From the NCBI GenBank assembly GCA_002409975.1, contig DHOO01000069.1:7584-22322 (forward strand): a stretch of 14,739 nt of DNA. Direction: 5' to 3'. The translations under genes and the position numbers were made by a program. Numbering within the stretch: position 1 is the first letter of the stretch; each line of letters opens with the position of its first letter. Positions 14,677-14,739 of this stretch are shown here, in pieces. Source of the DNA: Firmicutes bacterium UBA5388 (GTDB lineage: Bacteria; Bacillota; UBA4882; UBA10575). The notes under the pieces were generated by a model. It saw only the letters and a program-made list of their open reading frames with translations. It had not been told where the DNA came from and did no database searches.

Positions 14677-14739
14677 TCATCCGCCTTCGATCTTAATCAC
14701 TTTGTGATATTTAGGAAGCCGGCGTAAGCGACTCAAACC
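14677..14739 (-). CDS. Possible C-terminal end of an unidentified gene (partial)
   Basis: Read leftwards from the window edge, 20 codons (GLSRLRRLPKYHKVIKIEGG) end at a TGA at 14679-14677. The basic, sensible composition could be the end of a protein encoded beyond the window on the mfd strand. I recognise no family. The stretch is too short to distinguish from chance, and it conflicts with the candidate rightward promoter if that transcript is long. Confidence 0.2.
   Translation of the reverse strand, partial: GLSRLRRLPKYHKVIKIEGG

Larger units (their letters stand above)
14333..14739. other. Gene-poor tail upstream of mfd
   Basis: No complete gene is supported on either strand over these 407 bases. 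From about 14346 to 14580 the sequence is AT-rich and should hold the mfd promoter. It also contains a weak AT hairpin (AAAATT/AATTTT around 14471-14489). From about 14585 to the end the composition is visibly more GC-rich and changes in style. It includes GCCTC-C-GAGGC near 14617-14627, a small hairpin ATCAC-TTT-GTGAT at 14696-14708 and possible pairing of TCGAC with a downstream GTCGA. I recognise no tRNA, rRNA, riboswitch or insertion-sequence end. Short open stretches exist on both strands but none has convincing coding features. Confidence 0.5.

Noticed and set aside
14677..14679. In-frame TGA followed by more open codons down to about 14580, suggesting a selenocysteine readthrough
   Set aside because: There is no SECIS-like hairpin in the expected place and no homology on either side of the TGA; short open stretches like this arise by chance.
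14714..14739. T-arm-like GGTTTGAGTC on the - strand at the right edge, suggesting a truncated tRNA
   Set aside because: The invariant C of the T loop is absent, and the flanking bases do not form the T stem.

Overview
The window reads as chromosomal DNA from an endospore-forming member of the Bacillota (Firmicutes). Evidence for this is a SpoVT regulator whose DNA-binding half is nearly that of Bacillus, the mfd-spoVT gene pair, a GluP-type rhomboid protease with TPR repeats, strong AGGAGG-type ribosome binding sites, and TTG and GTG starts. A TM1266-family protein (a family often tied to [FeFe]-hydrogenases) hints at an anaerobe. This is an inference; the species cannot be named from the sequence.

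Positions 4-7434 (+ strand) hold a compact branched-chain amino acid operon: ilvN, ilvC, leuA, leuC, leuD, leuB, cimA. Gaps are 3-19 nt or the genes overlap by 4-20 nt, so translation is probably coupled. IlvN and IlvC serve the valine, isoleucine and leucine branches. LeuA opens the leucine branch and CimA opens a pyruvate-derived (citramalate) route to isoleucine. Only one LeuCD/LeuB set sits between them, so these enzymes probably serve both branches. ilvB and the operon promoter or leader would lie left of the window. The operon ends in a perfect 17-bp inverted repeat shared with the convergent rhomboid gene.

Positions 7442-9918 hold a rhomboid protease gene (gluP-like, - strand), a terminator, a small TM1266-like gene (- strand), and a divergent gene for an unrecognised 138-aa protein (+ strand). 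The last two begin at the same CATG, and the 138-aa gene is preceded by a sequence matching the sigma-K (late mother-cell) consensus.

Positions 10009-14332 (- strand) hold mfd (transcription-repair coupling factor) followed by spoVT. A sigma-G-like promoter lies in the 223-bp gap before spoVT. The spoVT product has an unusual cysteine cluster in its GAF-like domain.

Positions 14333-14739 contain no convincing complete gene: an AT-rich stretch with possible promoters, then a more GC-rich block of unknown nature. I see no CRISPR array, tRNA, rRNA or complete mobile element. Most of the window is ordinary housekeeping DNA. The points most worth a second look are the terminator that encodes both protein ends, the putative sporulation gene at 9502, the SpoVT cysteine cluster, the IlvC cofactor loop and the right-hand tail.
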